A stretch of DNA of 64,000 nt from Pseudomonas asplenii (lineage in GTDB: Bacteria; Pseudomonadota; Gammaproteobacteria; Pseudomonadales; Pseudomonadaceae), in NCBI RefSeq assembly GCF_900105475.1, contig NZ_LT629777.1:496001-560000 (forward strand). The letters run 5' to 3'. A program made the translations under genes and the position numbers. Below the pieces are notes generated by a model. It did no database searches, was not told the origin of the DNA, and worked only from the letters and a program-made list of their open reading frames with translations. Positions 10,284-19,337 of the stretch are shown here, one piece after another. Each line of letters opens with the position of its first letter. Within the stretch, counting starts at the first letter, position 1.

Positions 10284-11285
10284 ATGATTATGGCTAACAC
10301 TTCCTCGACGCCCTTGCGGCGCGTCAGCATCCTGGCTATCGATCGGGTCTTCGCCTCGACCCTCATGCAAGCCAAGGATTTTTTCCACCTGGCCAGCCTG
10401 CGTTACGGCAAGCAACTCGGCCAGGGCCTGACCCCGGCCTTCGAGACACGCCTGGTCAGCCCCGACGGCAATCCCGTGCGCAGTTTCAGCGACGTGATCA
10501 TGCCGGTGGACGGCGCCCTCGCGAACACCGATGTGATCATCCTCCCGGCGTTCTGGGACGACTTCGACAACCTCTGCCAACGTTACCCGCAGGTCCTGCC
10601 CTGGCTGCGCGAGCAGCATGCCCGTGGCGCGGTGCTCTGCGGCGAGGCAACCGGGGTGTTCTGGCTGGCCGAAGCCGGCCTGCTCGACGGCAAGGAAGCC
10701 ACGACCTACTGGCGTTTCTTCAACGCCTTCAGCGAACGCTTTCCCGCTGTCCAACTGAACCAGGGCAAACACCTGACCGACGCCGACAACCTGTACTGCG
10801 CCAGCGGCACCACCTCGGCCTGCGACCTCTACATCTACCTGATCGAGCGTTTCTGCGGCGCCAACATCGCCCAGGCCGTAGCCCGCGACATTCTCTATGA
10901 GGTGCAGCGCAGCTACGCGCCGGGCCGCATCGGCTTCGGCGGCCAGAAGCTGCACCAGGACGTGATCATCCTGCAGATCCAGCAGTGGCTCGAAGAACAT
11001 TTCGCCGACAAGTTCCGCTTCGAGGATGTCGCTCGCGAGCACGGCATGAGCATCCGCAACTTCATGCGCCGCTTCCAGACCGCCACCGGTGACAAGCCGC
11101 TGCATTACCTGCAACGCCTGCGCATCGAGACGGCCAAGGGCTTGTTGTCCGGTACCCGCAAAAGCATCAAGACCATCAGCTACGAGGTCGGCTACGACGA
11201 TGCCAGCTTCTTTGCGCGGTTGTTCCGCCAACACACCGAACTGTCACCGAACCAGTATCGGCAACAGTTCCAGCAGGCGGCCTGA
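10284..11285 (+). CDS. GlxA-type transcriptional regulator (DJ-1/PfpI + AraC HTH)
   Basis: The 333-aa protein has an N-terminal DJ-1/PfpI-like amidotransferase domain (about 10-190, nucleophile-elbow Cys in VLCGEATGVF) and a C-terminal AraC/XylS double helix-turn-helix (about 225-325; FRFEDVAREHGMSIRNFMRRF, then IKTISYEVGYDDASFFARLF). GlxA-family regulators such as GbdR and CdhR in Pseudomonas control catabolic genes. No co-oriented catabolic operon lies beside it, so its target is unknown. Two in-frame ATGs (10284 and 10290) are possible. Confidence 0.88.
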   Translation: MIMANTSSTPLRRVSILAIDRVFASTLMQAKDFFHLASLRYGKQLGQGLTPAFETRLVSPDGNPVRSFSDVIMPVDGALANTDVIILPAFWDDFDNLCQRYPQVLPWLREQHARGAVLCGEATGVFWLAEAGLLDGKEATTYWRFFNAFSERFPAVQLNQGKHLTDADNLYCASGTTSACDLYIYLIERFCGANIAQAVARDILYEVQRSYAPGRIGFGGQKLHQDVIILQIQQWLEEHFADKFRFEDVAREHGMSIRNFMRRFQTATGDKPLHYLQRLRIETAKGLLSGTRKSIKTISYEVGYDDASFFARLFRQHTELSPNQYRQQFQQAA

Positions 11286-11342
11286 GCCGCAGCGGACTTC
11301 GGGAAGGCTGAAGGGGCGCCGAATGGCACCCCGCAGGCGTTG

Positions 11343-12437
11343 CTAAGGCTTGTGCGCCCGCGACAGGAACTCGTGGGATTGCATCTCCAGCAGACGGCTG
11401 AGGGTCCGCTGGAATTCGAAGTTCAGGCGACCGCCGGTGTAGAGATCCTTGAGCTCGACTTCCGCCGAGATGATCAGCTTGACGTTGCGGTCGTAGAACT
11501 CGTCGACCATGTTGATGAAACGTCGGGCGATGTCGTCGGTGGTGACGCTCATCTGCTCGACGCCGCTGAGCAGCACCGCGTGGAAGATCTTGCCCAGTTC
11601 GATGTAGTCGTTCTGGCTGCGTGGACCATCACACAGTTCGCGGAAGTCAAACCAGGCCACGTCGTCGCAAGTGCGCAGGGCACGAATCTGCCGGTTCTCG
11701 ATGATCAGTACATCGTTTTCCACCGCCTGGGTGCATTCCGGCGTCAGCGCGCGGAAACTCTTGCGCAGGCTCTCATGAGCCGCTTCGTTGAGCGGGAAGT
11801 GGAACAGTTCGGCCTGCTCCAGGTGACGCAGGCGATAATCGACGCCGCTGTCGACGTTGACGATCTCGGTGTTCTGCTTGATCAGCGCGATCGCCGGCAG
11901 GAAACGCGCACGTTGCAGGCCGTCCTTGTAGAGGCCGTCCGGCACGATGTTCGAGGTCGCGACCAGGGTCACGCCGTTCTTGAACAGCTCTTCCATCAGA
12001 GTGCCGAGAATCATCGCATCGGTGATGTCGGAAACGAAGAACTCATCGAAGCAGATCACCCGGGTCTCGGCAGCGAAACGCTTGGCGATGAGGGTCAGCG
12101 GGTTCTTCTCGCCGCCCAGGGTCTTCATTTCCTCGTGCACCCGCTTCATGAAGCGGTGGAAGTGCGTACGGGTCTTTTCCTTGAACGGCAGGGCTTCGAA
12201 GAAGGTATCGACCAGATAGGTCTTGCCACGGCCCACACCACCCCAGAAGTACAGGCCCTTGACCGGCGTCTGGTCTTTCTTGCCGAACAGCTTGCCGAGC
12301 AAGCCCGGCTTGTTCTGCGAGGCTGCGATCAGGTCGTCGTACAGGCGCTGCAAGTGACGCACAGCCGTTTCCTGGGCCGCGTCGTGAAAGAACTCGGGGC
12401 GTTTCAGATCAGCTTGATATCGTTCTAGGGGCGTCAT
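11343..12437 (-). CDS. zapE: ZapE, AFG1-family cell-division ATPase
   Basis: A 364-aa AAA+ ATPase of the AFG1/ZapE family, which destabilises FtsZ bunches during constriction, especially under stress. It shows the Walker A GGVGRGKTYLVD (about 71-82), the following HFHRFMKRVHEEM, and Walker B CFDEFFVSDITDAM. The start MTPLERYQADL is typical; sequence further upstream lacks family resemblance. It follows trpS in the same direction, with a hairpin terminator between them. Confidence 0.93.
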   Translation of the reverse strand: MTPLERYQADLKRPEFFHDAAQETAVRHLQRLYDDLIAASQNKPGLLGKLFGKKDQTPVKGLYFWGGVGRGKTYLVDTFFEALPFKEKTRTHFHRFMKRVHEEMKTLGGEKNPLTLIAKRFAAETRVICFDEFFVSDITDAMILGTLMEELFKNGVTLVATSNIVPDGLYKDGLQRARFLPAIALIKQNTEIVNVDSGVDYRLRHLEQAELFHFPLNEAAHESLRKSFRALTPECTQAVENDVLIIENRQIRALRTCDDVAWFDFRELCDGPRSQNDYIELGKIFHAVLLSGVEQMSVTTDDIARRFINMVDEFYDRNVKLIISAEVELKDLYTGGRLNFEFQRTLSRLLEMQSHEFLSRAHKP

Positions 12438-12456
12438 AATTTCGTTAGCGAGGTAA

Positions 12457-12490
12457 CAAAAACGGGCCGTCACTGTAGCGACGGCCCGTA
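12457..12490 (-). terminator. Intrinsic terminator after trpS
   Basis: A 10-bp perfect stem ACGGGCCGTC / GACGGCCCGT with an 8-nt loop, followed on the minus strand by TTTTG. It separates trpS from zapE. Confidence 0.75.
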
Positions 12491-12527
12491 GGAATGGCAA
12501 TCAGCCCTTGATCGGGCCGACCGTTAG

Positions 12528-13880
12528 TCAGTCCTGAACAGGCGTCAGGGCTACCCGCAGGGCCTCGATGGCTGCGTCACGGGCCGCGTCGTCGGCAAAC
12601 TCGGGACTGTCAGCGACACACGCACCGTCCAGCCAGACGCTGAAAGCGCGGGCCTCGGGACGGATATCCAGGGCCTGGCCCGACTGCAGTTGCTTGGTCA
12701 CCGCACCCGCGGCCTTGCCGTCGGCAAAGTTGCGCGACAGCAACAGCTGCTCGCCGTCGGCCGCCAACAGGCGGAAACGGAAGCTGTCATCTTCACGGAA
12801 GCTGACAAAACGCGCGGCCTTGGCGGCTTTCTTCTTGCCCGTCTCAGCCACCTGCACCTGGTTGACGAACGAACGCAGGCCGACCGCTTCGCGCAATTGT
12901 GCGAGGAACGGCGTCGCCACCTTGCGGGCTTTCTGCGCGCCAGTCTGGAGGATGTCTTCCAGGTCTGCCGGACGGGCAATCAGCTCGTGATAACGCTCGC
13001 GTTTCTCGCCCAGCTCGCCGTCGAGCAACTGGAACAGCCGGTTCTTCGCCTCGCCCCAGCCCAGGCCACCCAGCAGCTCGTCGCGGAAACCGGCCGCCTG
13101 TTCGGACGTGGCAAACGCCTGGTACAGGGTGAACAGGTGAGAATTGTCCGGATCCTTGGCTTCGCCTGGCGCACGGGAGTCAGTGACGATCCGCGAAATG
13201 GCGTCTTTCATGTCCTTGGCGCTGGTGAACAACGGAATGGTGTTGTCATAGCTCTTGGACATTTTCCGGCCATCCAGGCCCGGCAGGGTCGCCACGCTTT
13301 CCTCGATCAGAGCCTCGGGCATGGCGAAGAACTCCTTGCCCTGGCCAAACAGGTGGTTGAAGCGCTGGCCGATATCGCGGGCCATTTCCACATGCTGGAT
13401 CTGGTCGCGACCGACCGGCACCTTGTGGGCGTTGAACATCAGGATGTCCGCAGCCATCAGCACCGGGTAGCTGTACAGGCCCATGGTGATCCCGGCATCC
13501 GGGTCTTCACCGCCCTCGACGTTCTTGTCCACCGAGGCCTTGTAGGCATGGGCGCGGTTCAGCAGGCCCTTGGCCGCGACGCAGGTCAGCAGCCAGGTCA
13601 GTTCGGGGATTTCCGGGATGTCCGACTGGCGATAGAACGTCACGCGGTCCACATCCAGGCCACCGGCCAGCCAGGTCGCGGCGATTTCCAGGCGCGAACG
13701 CTGGATGCGCAGCGGATCATCGCACTTGATCAGCGCGTGGTAGTCGGCCAGGAAATAGAAGGAGTCGGCATTGCTGTCGCGGCTGGCCAGGATCGCCGGG
13801 CGGATGGCGCCGGCATAGTTGCCCAGGTGCGGCGTGCCGGTGGTGGTAATGCCGGTGAGGATACGCGTACGAGTCGTCAT
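12528..13880 (-). CDS. trpS: Tryptophanyl-tRNA synthetase
   Basis: This 450-aa class I aminoacyl-tRNA synthetase has a HIGH-type motif in [12 protein letters not shown] near the N-terminus and the KMSKS loop in [11 protein letters not shown] (about 205). It is about 110 residues longer than the compact TrpS of E. coli. The extra C-terminal region (about 345-450; [16 protein letters not shown]...) is seen in pseudomonad TrpS, and its role is not established. Confidence 0.95.
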   Translation of the reverse strand: MTTRTRILTGITTTGTPHLGNYAGAIRPAILASRDSNADSFYFLADYHALIKCDDPLRIQRSRLEIAATWLAGGLDVDRVTFYRQSDIPEIPELTWLLTCVAAKGLLNRAHAYKASVDKNVEGGEDPDAGITMGLYSYPVLMAADILMFNAHKVPVGRDQIQHVEMARDIGQRFNHLFGQGKEFFAMPEALIEESVATLPGLDGRKMSKSYDNTIPLFTSAKDMKDAISRIVTDSRAPGEAKDPDNSHLFTLYQAFATSEQAAGFRDELLGGLGWGEAKNRLFQLLDGELGEKRERYHELIARPADLEDILQTGAQKARKVATPFLAQLREAVGLRSFVNQVQVAETGKKKAAKAARFVSFREDDSFRFRLLAADGEQLLLSRNFADGKAAGAVTKQLQSGQALDIRPEARAFSVWLDGACVADSPEFADDAARDAAIEALRVALTPVQD

Positions 13881-13905
13881 GGGTAATCGCTTAGTCAGAC
13901 TGCTA

Positions 13906-14541
13906 TCAGTTCGAGAGGCGCGGCAGGAGCAGATCCTTCAGATCGGTCAGCTTGCCATGAAAAAAGTGTCCGCATTCTGCCACTTTCAGCAGCTCATGGG
14001 GGCGTTGGAGGGCAGCGGACCAGTCATAGACCACTTGCGGGTCGATCACTTCGTCGGCTTCCGGCTGGATCAGGGTCAGGGGGCAGCCTTCAGGCAGACG
14101 GTCCTCGGCACGCAGGCGCATCACCGCCGCCGCCACCATGAACAGATGCTTGAGCGACTGACCACGGGCCTCCAGACGCCCCCCGAGGGTCGCTGCAACG
14201 AAACCGCCGAAGGAAAAACCGAACAGTGTCAGCGGCAGGTTCGGGTGTTTTGCCAGCAACCACTGTGCGGCGGCCTCGGCATCATCGACTTCGCCACTGC
14301 CCATGTCATGGCTGCCGGCGCTGGCACCGACACCCCGATAGTTGAAACGCAGGGTGATCAATCCGGCATCGCGAGCCGTGCGCTGCAGGGTCGAGACGAC
14401 CTTGTTGAGCATGGTTCCGCCTTGTACCGGATTGGGGTGACAGATCAGCGCCAGCCCACGCGGTTCGGGGTTTTCGAGGTACAAGGCTTCCAGTTGACCG
14501 ACCGGGCCGTCGATGAAAAAAGCGGTTTCACGCATAAGCAA
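13906..14541 (-). CDS. Alpha/beta-hydrolase fold protein (dienelactone-hydrolase-like)
   Basis: The roughly 210-aa protein has the alpha/beta-hydrolase nucleophile elbow GFSFGGF (Ser near residue 106), an oxyanion region [16 protein letters not shown], and a late Asp and His ([16 protein letters not shown]) completing the triad. The family includes small esterases of unknown substrate, often beside trpS in Pseudomonas. A TTG at 14541 is preferred because GGAG lies 8 nt before it; the ATG two codons later is too far from this site. It ends 26 nt before trpS and is probably co-transcribed with it. Confidence 0.8.
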   Translation of the reverse strand: MLMRETAFFIDGPVGQLEALYLENPEPRGLALICHPNPVQGGTMLNKVVSTLQRTARDAGLITLRFNYRGVGASAGSHDMGSGEVDDAEAAAQWLLAKHPNLPLTLFGFSFGGFVAATLGGRLEARGQSLKHLFMVAAAVMRLRAEDRLPEGCPLTLIQPEADEVIDPQVVYDWSAALQRPHELLKVAECGHFFHGKLTDLKDLLLPRLSN

Positions 14542-14683
14542 GGAATGAACTCCGTGACCTCTCTGAGGGTCGACTCGTCTAGCTAAAAGTCTGTGCCTGA
14601 CAGCTTGCGACCCGAAGATCGCGGTATACAGCGCAGGTCCGAGCCGTTAACGTAAAGCAAAGCCGTTTATAGAGGAAGGACTC

Positions 14684-15121
14684 GTGGAACACTCGCTCTT
14701 AGTTTGGTTGTTGCCGACTCTTGCCCTGGTTGCCGGTGTCGCCATCGGTTTCCTGGTCGCCCGTCTGGTCCCGAGTGCCGCTCCCAGCAGCACACAGCGT
14801 CAGTTGGACGATATCCAGGAACGTTTCGACAGTTATCAGAATGAAGTGGTCACCCACTTCAACAGCACCGCCGCTCTGGTCAAGAAACTCACCCAGAGCT
14901 ACCAGGAAGTGCAAGACCACCTCGCCGAGGGCGCCAATCGCCTGGCCCTGGACGAGCTGACTCGCCAACGCCTGCTGGCCGCCCTGCATTCCGAAGCCCC
15001 GCAGTCGCCACGGGAACGCCTGACCCCACCACGGGAAAACCAGGAGCCGCCGCGTGACTACGCGCCCAAGGCGCCGAACTCGCCTGGCATGCTCGACGAG
15101 CATTACGGCCTGAAGAAATAA
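14684..15121 (+). CDS. zapG: ZapG / YhcB (DUF1043) inner-membrane protein
   Basis: A 145-aa protein with one N-terminal transmembrane helix (LLVWLLPTLALVAGVAIGFL), then a coiled coil (about 40-85), then a proline-rich tail. This matches DUF1043 (YhcB/ZapG), linked to cell division and envelope synthesis. The start is GTG with AGGAAGGA upstream. It is divergent from the hydrolase gene and followed by a strong terminator. Confidence 0.88.
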   Translation: MEHSLLVWLLPTLALVAGVAIGFLVARLVPSAAPSSTQRQLDDIQERFDSYQNEVVTHFNSTAALVKKLTQSYQEVQDHLAEGANRLALDELTRQRLLAALHSEAPQSPRERLTPPRENQEPPRDYAPKAPNSPGMLDEHYGLKK

Positions 15122-15137
15122 GCCGACTTCAGTCCTA

Positions 15138-15177
15138 CAAAAAAGCCCGCCCGATCTGTGATCGGGCGGGCTTTTTC
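15138..15177. terminator. Bidirectional intrinsic terminator
   Basis: Perfect 15-bp stem (AAAAGCCCGCCCGAT and its complement) with a 5-nt loop and A/T tracts on both sides, lying between the convergent zapG and OmpA-family genes. Confidence 0.9.
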
Positions 15178-15200
15178 ATGCCTGGGGTTCAGTCAGGCAT

Positions 15201-15980
15201 TCAAGGGTATTGCTGGACCGGCTGACCGTACTGCTGGCCCTGTTGCTGATACTGACCTTGCTGCTGATACTGGCCCTGTGGCTGACCGTACTGCTGACCA
15301 GGAATGGCGCGCAGGTTGACTTCCACCCGACGATTCTGCGCCCGGCCATTGACGTCGGCGTTGCTGGCGATCGGATTGTCGGGACCGGCACCACGGGCCG
15401 ACAGGTTGGCTCCGTTGACACCTTGCGAGGTCAGGTAATTGGCCACGCTTTGGGCACGGCGTTGCGACAGGTCCATGTTCAGCTGACGGCTACCGGTGCT
15501 ATCGGTGTAGCCGACGATCTCGATCTGGTTCTGGTTGAACTCCTTGAGGGAATTGGCCAGGTTGTTCAGCGGCTGATAGAAGCTGCTGGCAATCGCATCG
15601 GAGTTGGTGGCAAACGTGATATTGCCCGGCATGATCAGCTTGATCTGATCACCCTGGCGCTGCACCTGAACACCGGTGTTGGCCATGCTTTCACGCAGTT
15701 TCTTTTCCTGCTGGTCGGCGTAGTAACCATAACCGGCAGCACCGGCACCCGCGACCAGGGCACCGATCAGCGCGCCCTTGCCACGATTGTTGTGGTCGAT
15801 GGCGGCACCGGCGACGGCACCGGCCAGGGCGCCAAGGCCGCCATACTTGGCGGTTCTGCTCATACCCGAGGAGCCGCCTTGCTCCATCTGTCCCTGGTTG
15901 TCATAAGGGTTTTGCGAAGCACAGCCGGACAACATGGCAACGGCAGTAGCGACGATAATCAAACGGCGCGAGGTGAACAT
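15201..15980 (-). CDS. OmpA-family peptidoglycan-binding lipoprotein
   Basis: The 259-aa protein has a lipoprotein signal (lipobox LSGC), a glycine-zipper region (GGLGALAGAVAGAAIDHNNRGKGALIGALVAGAGAAGYGYYADQQE, about 48-92, given here as one domain), and an OmpA C-terminal domain (about 115-225) with the diaminopimelate-binding signature GYTDSTGSRQLNMDLSQRRA. A low-complexity tail of Q/G/Y repeats follows. It should be an outer-membrane lipoprotein bound to peptidoglycan. A diverged paralogue is carried inside the integrated element (45655-46341). Confidence 0.88.
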   Translation of the reverse strand: MFTSRRLIIVATAVAMLSGCASQNPYDNQGQMEQGGSSGMSRTAKYGGLGALAGAVAGAAIDHNNRGKGALIGALVAGAGAAGYGYYADQQEKKLRESMANTGVQVQRQGDQIKLIMPGNITFATNSDAIASSFYQPLNNLANSLKEFNQNQIEIVGYTDSTGSRQLNMDLSQRRAQSVANYLTSQGVNGANLSARGAGPDNPIASNADVNGRAQNRRVEVNLRAIPGQQYGQPQGQYQQQGQYQQQGQQYGQPVQQYP

Positions 15981-16077
15981 GGATCTAGCTCCTACTCAAT
16001 AAAGGTGCAGAGGCCGTTGGCAATAGACCTGTGCTGGCGTTTGAACACGACGAACGGTAAAAATTCCATGAAACATT

Positions 16078-16722
16078 TCAACCGCGAACGAATGGATTTT
16101 CACGTATCTCATCGCCCAGTCGGGTGTCAGGACCGTGGCCGGTGACCACTGTTGCCTCTTCATCCAGCGTATACAGCCGTTGCTTGATCGAGCGCACGAT
16201 AGTCGCCTGATCACCGCCCCACAGGTCGGTACGGCCGATACCCCGGCGAAACAGCGTATCTCCGGCAATCAACAGTCTAGCCTCGGAAAACCAGAAGCTC
16301 ATGGAGCCTGGGGTATGTCCCGGCGTATGCAGGGCCACGCCACACCCACAGGCCAGTTCCTCGTCATCGGCCAGCCATTTGTCCGGCGACGGCACCGGCG
16401 TGTAGGGCACGCCGAACATATTGCACTGCATCTCCAGGTTGTCCCAAAGGAACTGGTCGTCCTTGTGCAGATGCAGGGTCGCGCCGGTTTTCTCCTTCAA
16501 TTGGCCGGAGGCCAGGAAGTGATCCAGATGCGCATGGGTATGGATGATGCTGACCACCTTCAGGCCCAGGGCGTCGAGCCGGGCCAGGATCAACTCATGA
16601 TTGCCGCCCGGATCGACGACGATGGCTTTTTTCGTCAGCGGATCGCCAATGATCGTGCAGTTGCACTGCAAAGGGCCTACAGGGAAGGTTTCGCGGATAA
16701 GGTTATATTTTGCGGCTTCCAT
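16078..16722 (-). CDS. MBL-fold metallo-hydrolase with element-supplied 5' end
   Basis: A 214-aa metallo-beta-lactamase-fold hydrolase of the glyoxalase-II-like YcbL type. It shows the metal motif HTHAHLDH (about 61-68) plus His in HTPGHTPGS, Asp in IAGDTLF and His in VTGHGPD. The first 22 codons lie at the element junction: codons 1-15 differ from the original chromosomal version, which survives at 51317-51424. The gene therefore reads MEAAKYNLIRETF where the original reads MDSAKPALIRETF. AGGA lies 7 nt before the ATG, and the promoter must now come from the element. Function is likely retained, but expression may differ from the uninterrupted gene. Confidence 0.9.
   Translation of the reverse strand: MEAAKYNLIRETFPVGPLQCNCTIIGDPLTKKAIVVDPGGNHELILARLDALGLKVVSIIHTHAHLDHFLASGQLKEKTGATLHLHKDDQFLWDNLEMQCNMFGVPYTPVPSPDKWLADDEELACGCGVALHTPGHTPGSMSFWFSEARLLIAGDTLFRRGIGRTDLWGGDQATIVRSIKQRLYTLDEEATVVTGHGPDTRLGDEIRENPFVRG
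16656..16677. repeat. attL core, 22-bp direct repeat
   Basis: Identical over 22 bp to 51358-51379. It contains the interrupted palindrome TGCAG-TTGCA-CTGCA, the usual shape of a tyrosine-recombinase core. It lies within codons 16-22 of the MBL gene. Similarity between the two junctions continues at lower identity toward the MBL start codon (to 16722 and 51424). Confidence 0.85.
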
Positions 16723-16733
16723 AGGTGTTCCTA

Positions 16734-16761
16734 TATAATTATTGGCACAATTTTGTCACAC
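16734..16761. promoter_or_regulatory. Divergent promoter and possible operator between MBL gene and integrase
   Basis: The 50-bp gap has a plus-strand TATAAT (16734-16739) suitable for int. On the minus strand GTGACA and TATATA 16 nt apart are suitable for the MBL gene. Overlapping them is TGGCACAATTTTGTCACAC (16743-16761), an imperfect palindrome. It recurs with one mismatch at 51214-51232 near the other end, so it may be an integrase arm site or an operator. Confidence 0.5.
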
Positions 16762-16772
16762 CGAGAATAAAA

Positions 16773-17888
16773 ATGGCGACACTTCGAAAGCGTGGCCCGT
16801 CTCAGTGGCAGGTTCAGGTCAGACGAAAAGGATGGCCCCTGCAAACCAAGACATTCAATACCCAGGCTGAAGCAAAGACATGGGCGACCATGATCGAGCG
16901 CGAGATGGACGCGGGCGCGTTCGTCAGCCGAAATGAGGCCGAATCCACCTCATTCTCTACGGCTCTGGAGACGTATGCTAGCGAAGTAACAAGCAAGAAG
17001 AGGAGCAGTGCCTCGGAACTTTCTAGGATTCAGGCCATGCAGCGACATCCGCTAGCCATGAGATCGCTGGCCAGCATTCGTGGCGCCGATCTGGCCAGCT
17101 ACCGTGATAGTCGGCTCGCTGAGGGCTTAGCTCCGGCAACTGTGCGCCGAGAGCTAGCTTTGATCTCTCACGTCTTTACCATTGCCCGCAAAGAATGGCG
17201 CATGGAATCACTAAGCAATCCCGTCGAACTGATACGCCAACCGAGCGTCGACGACGCGCGCGATCGCCGTATCCTTAGCGCAGACGTCTGGACGCTCGAA
17301 GCTGGAAAGCTCGTAAAAGAACACCTCGACGAGCTAGAGATGATTCGACGCTACTCTCGATCAACCGAGCTGCCCCAGATTGTAACTTTCGCAGTGGAGA
17401 CAGCCATGCGCCGGGGGGAAATCTGCAGCCTTCTGCGCACCAATGTAAATTTGGAGAAACGGGTCGCTCTACTCCCGATGACCAAAAACGGATCTGCGCG
17501 AGGAGTGCCGCTGTCTAGCAAAGCAGTAGAGGTACTTAAAAGCCTGCCCGAACGCGATAGAGAGGATACCTACTTCAAGAGCAGACCTGACACCATCACC
17601 AAGGCATTCGCTGACGCTATCGAGGACGCTCGCCAGGCGTACCATGGATTATTGGAGCGCCACATGAAACAGAAGAAGTTACCCAAGGATAAGATCGACA
17701 AGCGAATTGCCGAAGACCCGTTCTTGGTTAACCTTCGCTTCCACGATCTACGCCACGAGGCGACATCACGCCTAGCTGACATTTTCCCGCTGCACGAACT
17801 AACCAAGATCACCGGACACCAGGACACCCGAATGCTGATGCGTTACTACCACCCAAAAACAGAGGATCTCGCAAAAAAACTGGCTTAA
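16773..17888 (+). CDS. int: Site-specific tyrosine integrase
   Basis: A 371-aa phage-type tyrosine recombinase. It has an N-terminal AP2-like arm-binding segment (WQVQVRRKGWPLQTKTF), a SAM-like core-binding domain (about 60-160), and a catalytic domain with Arg in AMRRGEICSLL (about 212), HDLRHEA (His and Arg at about 324-327), the GHQ His, and the nucleophile Tyr in MRYYHPK (about 357). The ATG at 16773 is chosen because the protein begins with the family-like MATLRKRGPSQWQV. It is adjacent to attL and reads into the element, as usual for integrating islands. Confidence 0.95.
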   Translation: MATLRKRGPSQWQVQVRRKGWPLQTKTFNTQAEAKTWATMIEREMDAGAFVSRNEAESTSFSTALETYASEVTSKKRSSASELSRIQAMQRHPLAMRSLASIRGADLASYRDSRLAEGLAPATVRRELALISHVFTIARKEWRMESLSNPVELIRQPSVDDARDRRILSADVWTLEAGKLVKEHLDELEMIRRYSRSTELPQIVTFAVETAMRRGEICSLLRTNVNLEKRVALLPMTKNGSARGVPLSSKAVEVLKSLPERDREDTYFKSRPDTITKAFADAIEDARQAYHGLLERHMKQKKLPKDKIDKRIAEDPFLVNLRFHDLRHEATSRLADIFPLHELTKITGHQDTRMLMRYYHPKTEDLAKKLA

Positions 17889-18064
17889 CCCCGTTTTCGC
17901 GATAGCAAGGGATTGGGGGAGCAACGGAACAGAAAGTGCACTTAAGCCCCCCTCTGCCTGCCCCGCAAAAAGCTTGAATAGCCCGCAACCTCAGCCTCGT
18001 AAGATCCTCCGGCAAAGCGATGTCAAGCTTTATGTGGTAGTCTTGGCACAAATGAGGTGTTCAC

Positions 18065-18475
18065 ATGACCGATAAATCGAAGTCCCAACCAACCGCAAAA
18101 GGCCAACCCCTGTTTCAGGAAGCTGGCAGTGGTCGCTTTGTGACGCTCGCATTTTCTGGTGACCCCTCGAAGCACGAAGAGGTCAAGACTACTCATGCAG
18201 CACGAGTGAAGGCTTTCCGACGCTTTCGAGGCTGGACAAAGGTCAAGCATGTTGAAAAGCCGTCCATGGCAGCGATGCAGAAGGAGATCAAGGAGCTGCA
18301 GCAACAGATGCAGGCCCTGATGGATGGTATTGTGCGCAGCCAACAAGAAGCCGTGATCGTTGACTTGGTGGATCTGGAAGGCCTCACCGTTATGAATTCG
18401 GCTGTCGCTCGTGAGATGCTCGACAACCCCCCTCCGCCAAACGCCAAACTCCAGGCCTTGCTCGCACTGCGCTAA
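18065..18475 (+). CDS. Putative antitoxin of a GNAT toxin-antitoxin pair
   Basis: This 136-aa protein lies 11 nt upstream of a GNAT-toxin gene in the same direction. Its last part ([18 protein letters not shown]) resembles the C-terminal toxin-wrapping tail of DUF1778/TacA-type antitoxins, which have prolines and an NxxLxxLL pattern. The N-terminal part is not an obvious ribbon-helix-helix. It has a basic region (about 40-62) followed by a coiled coil (about 66-92). The antitoxin role is inferred from position, the tail and the toxin's identity. Confidence 0.65.
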   Translation: MTDKSKSQPTAKGQPLFQEAGSGRFVTLAFSGDPSKHEEVKTTHAARVKAFRRFRGWTKVKHVEKPSMAAMQKEIKELQQQMQALMDGIVRSQQEAVIVDLVDLEGLTVMNSAVAREMLDNPPPPNAKLQALLALR

Positions 18476-18486
18476 GGCTTTAGGAA

Positions 18487-19011
18487 ATGGAATTCAGCAC
18501 TGTCCCGTACGACAAGTCGATAGACCGCAAAACTTTTGATTGCGGTCTTCACCCAGCCCTTAATACCTATATCGCCCAACAGGCCACCCAAGACGAAAAG
18601 CGTAACGTCTCCAGGACGTTCATGCTTGTTGAGGATGGCCAGCTGATAGGCTACTACACGCTGGCCAACGCCTCCGTCGTGGAGTCCGACCTCAGCGAAG
18701 AGCAGATGAAAAAGATGCCCCGCTACCCAATGCCGGCAGTGCTGCTCAGCCGTTTGGCTGTTGACAAAGGTCAGCAAGGCAAGGGCGTCGGCAAGCGACT
18801 AATGGTCGATTTCTTCCGACGTGTGTACGCGATCTCCAAGCATTCTGGCGTGGCTTTCATCCTCGTCGATGCCAAGGACGAAAAGGCAGCAAGCTACTAT
18901 CGCGACCTAGACTTTGTAGAGACCAACACAAGCCCTCTACGCTTGGCACTCTCGACAGGCACCATCATCCAGGGCTTCAAAGCTCTTGAGGCTGCACAGC
19001 AGCCATCCTGA
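18487..19011 (+). CDS. GNAT-family acetyltransferase toxin (TacT/AtaT-like)
   Basis: The 174-aa protein has a single GNAT domain. It starts with the motif seen in TacT-class toxins (FDCGLHPALNTYI followed by an Ala/Gln-rich helix) and has the acetyl-CoA loop QQGKGVGKRL (about 97-106) and a late SYYRDLDF. TacT/AtaT toxins acetylate the amino group of charged tRNAs and stop translation. Together with the preceding gene it would form a type II toxin-antitoxin pair that stabilises the element. An ordinary acetyltransferase role cannot be excluded from sequence. Confidence 0.8.
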   Translation: MEFSTVPYDKSIDRKTFDCGLHPALNTYIAQQATQDEKRNVSRTFMLVEDGQLIGYYTLANASVVESDLSEEQMKKMPRYPMPAVLLSRLAVDKGQQGKGVGKRLMVDFFRRVYAISKHSGVAFILVDAKDEKAASYYRDLDFVETNTSPLRLALSTGTIIQGFKALEAAQQPS

Positions 19012-19127
19012 CGGGGCAGCAGTTGGGCTTATGTTCCGTTACTCCCAAAACCCCGTTTATGCGCATCTAGAACCCTGGGCGATTCAAGCATCGTGACCGA
19101 GAGAAAGACAGGGAGACTAACCACTGG

Positions 19128-19337
19128 TTATTCAGTAAATCCATGATAAAAACCGACTGATACGACCGCTTCAACAAATCGTTTGGCAGTTGCTCGATCC
19201 ATTATTACCAATTTTCCATCGACATTAATGTAGATGCTGTCTTCTGGGTAGAAAGAAGATCGACCGATTTCTACGTCCATTGAGGTTCTGTTACCTTGAT
19301 CCTTGATCGTTTCTTCAAAGTACATGGTAGTTGCCAT
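19128..19337 (-). CDS. Small hypothetical protein
   Basis: A 69-aa acidic protein, start MATTMYFEETIKDQG, with AAAGGA 7 nt upstream of the ATG. It contains two strand-rich stretches (SIYINVDGKLVIMD) and a helix (ATAKRFVEAVVSVG). No signal peptide or known domain was recognised. It may be a small regulatory or immunity-type protein, but nothing in the sequence proves this. Confidence 0.5.
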   Translation of the reverse strand: MATTMYFEETIKDQGNRTSMDVEIGRSSFYPEDSIYINVDGKLVIMDRATAKRFVEAVVSVGFYHGFTE

